From: Flaveria trinervia
Lineage: Eukaryota > Streptophyta > Magnoliopsida > Asterales > Asteraceae
Assembly: GCA_025506515.1 (NCBI GenBank)
Contig: CM046444.1
Span: 78,508,589 to 78,572,588 of the forward strand
Length of the DNA: 64,000 bases
Direction of reading: 5' to 3'
Part shown: piece after piece, positions 63,672 to 64,000 of the stretch
How the letters are laid out: each line of letters opens with the position of its first letter
Numbering within the stretch: the first letter of the stretch is position 1
Made by a program: the position numbers and the translations under genes
The notes under the pieces: model-generated
What the model was told of the DNA's origin: nothing
Database searches by the model: none
What the model saw: the letters and a program-made list of their open reading frames with translations, nothing else

Positions 63672-64000
63672 GATGTTCGCAGAAGTGGTAGAACTAGTAA
63701 TCCACCTGAAAGATACGGATTTTTCATGGATGGATGCTATGTGGTAGATTCAGATGAACCAACCACATACCATGATGCAGTGTCCAATTTGGATTGTGAC
63801 AAATGGCTTGAGGCCATGAACGTTGAGATGCAATCCATGTATGAAATCAAGTTTGGGAACTTGTTGTGCCACCTCTTATTCCAAGGTAGTTGGAAGTAAG
63901 TGGGTTTTCAAGAAGAAAACCGATATAAATGGAAACTTGGATACTTATAAAGCTAGACTTGTAGCAAAGGGTTTCACTCAAACTCAAGGTTGATTATGAT
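63672..64000 (+). pseudogene. pol: Element H pol: start of reverse transcriptase
   Basis: After a TAA at about 63669 the copia pre-RT region is readable (GFFMDGCYVVDSDEPTTYHD, LDCDKWLEAMNVEMQSM), then WVFKKKTDINGNLDTYKARL and VAKGFTQTQG up to the window end. A shift near 63860 breaks the frame. The catalytic region lies beyond the window. Confidence 0.8.

Larger units (their letters stand above)
47563..64000 (+). mobile_element. Element F: Sirevirus-like Ty1/copia with ORF3, interrupted
   Basis: Plus-strand element with 5' LTR, PBS, gag, linker with second knuckle, PR, INT, RT-RNase H, repeat spacer and ORF3. Solo LTR G (55959-56867) and element H (58909 onward) are inserted in ORF3, so the end of ORF3 and the 3' LTR lie outside the window. 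It is a different family from B and C (different LTR and repeat word) but shares architecture. Dense stops and shifts suggest it is older than B. Confidence 0.9.
58909..64000 (+). mobile_element. Element H: Angela/TNT1-94-like Ty1/copia, 5' part
   Basis: Plus-strand element with LTR, PBS, a long leader, gag, PR, INT and the start of RT, running out of the window. It is the better preserved relative of D and of solo LTR G. It is inserted in the C-terminal part of ORF3 of element F; the five bases before it are CAACT and the partner lies outside the window. Confidence 0.9.

Noticed and set aside
1..64000. tRNA or rRNA genes
   Set aside because: The only tRNA-like sequences are 12-14 base primer binding sites; no cloverleaf or rRNA segment was recognised.

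Overview
The window is plant nuclear DNA made almost entirely of nested LTR retrotransposons plus one minisatellite array. I found no host gene, tRNA or rRNA. It suggests a eudicot, most likely Asteraceae: three of the Ty1/copia elements carry a large extra ORF3 downstream of pol, of a type I recall from composite genomes, where it is often misannotated as a kinase. Species cannot be told from the sequence. A run of exactly 100 N marks a scaffold gap.

Layout. 1-586: unassigned AT-rich DNA. 587-8176: element A, a minus-strand Sirevirus-like Ty1/copia (gag, a linker ORF with a second zinc knuckle, PR, INT, RT, RNase H, 5' LTR). 8177-14493 and 26935-28316: one minisatellite array (20-bp subunit inside a roughly 0.8-0.9 kb higher-order unit), split by element B. 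14494-26934: element B, a complete minus-strand Sirevirus-like element with ORF3, both LTRs and a perfect 5-bp target duplication (ATCCG). 28317-28416: gap. 28417-30787 plus 43223-46196: element D, an older minus-strand Angela/TNT1-94-like copia element whose RT is split by element C (30788-43222), a second complete copy of the B family. 46197-47562: element E, the 3' end of a plus-strand Ty3/gypsy element. 47563 to the window end: element F, a plus-strand Sirevirus-like element with ORF3. F is interrupted by a solo LTR, G (55959-56867, 5-bp duplication GCAAC), and by element H (58909 to the end), a plus-strand element of the D family.

How the parts work together. In each autonomous element the LTR supplies promoter and polyadenylation signals, the PBS next to the 5' LTR accepts initiator-tRNA-Met, Gag packages RNA, PR processes the polyprotein, RT/RNase H makes cDNA primed at the PPT, and INT inserts it. 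Every copy here has lesions in at least one of these parts, so none looks autonomous. B is closest, with a continuous 582-codon RT/RNase H frame.

Most interesting: (1) ORF3, about 1,100 codons, with an N-terminal domain conserved between B, C and F and no recognised function; (2) element-specific short inverted-repeat words in the LTR and also in the leader or pol-ORF3 spacer of each Sirevirus-like element; (3) a splice-acceptor-like sequence at the gag/protease junction of A, B, C and F; (4) two zinc knuckles per element, with one key residue lost in A, B and F; (5) the LTR pair of C differing mostly by one- or two-base indels, unlike B, which points to a consensus-quality problem.
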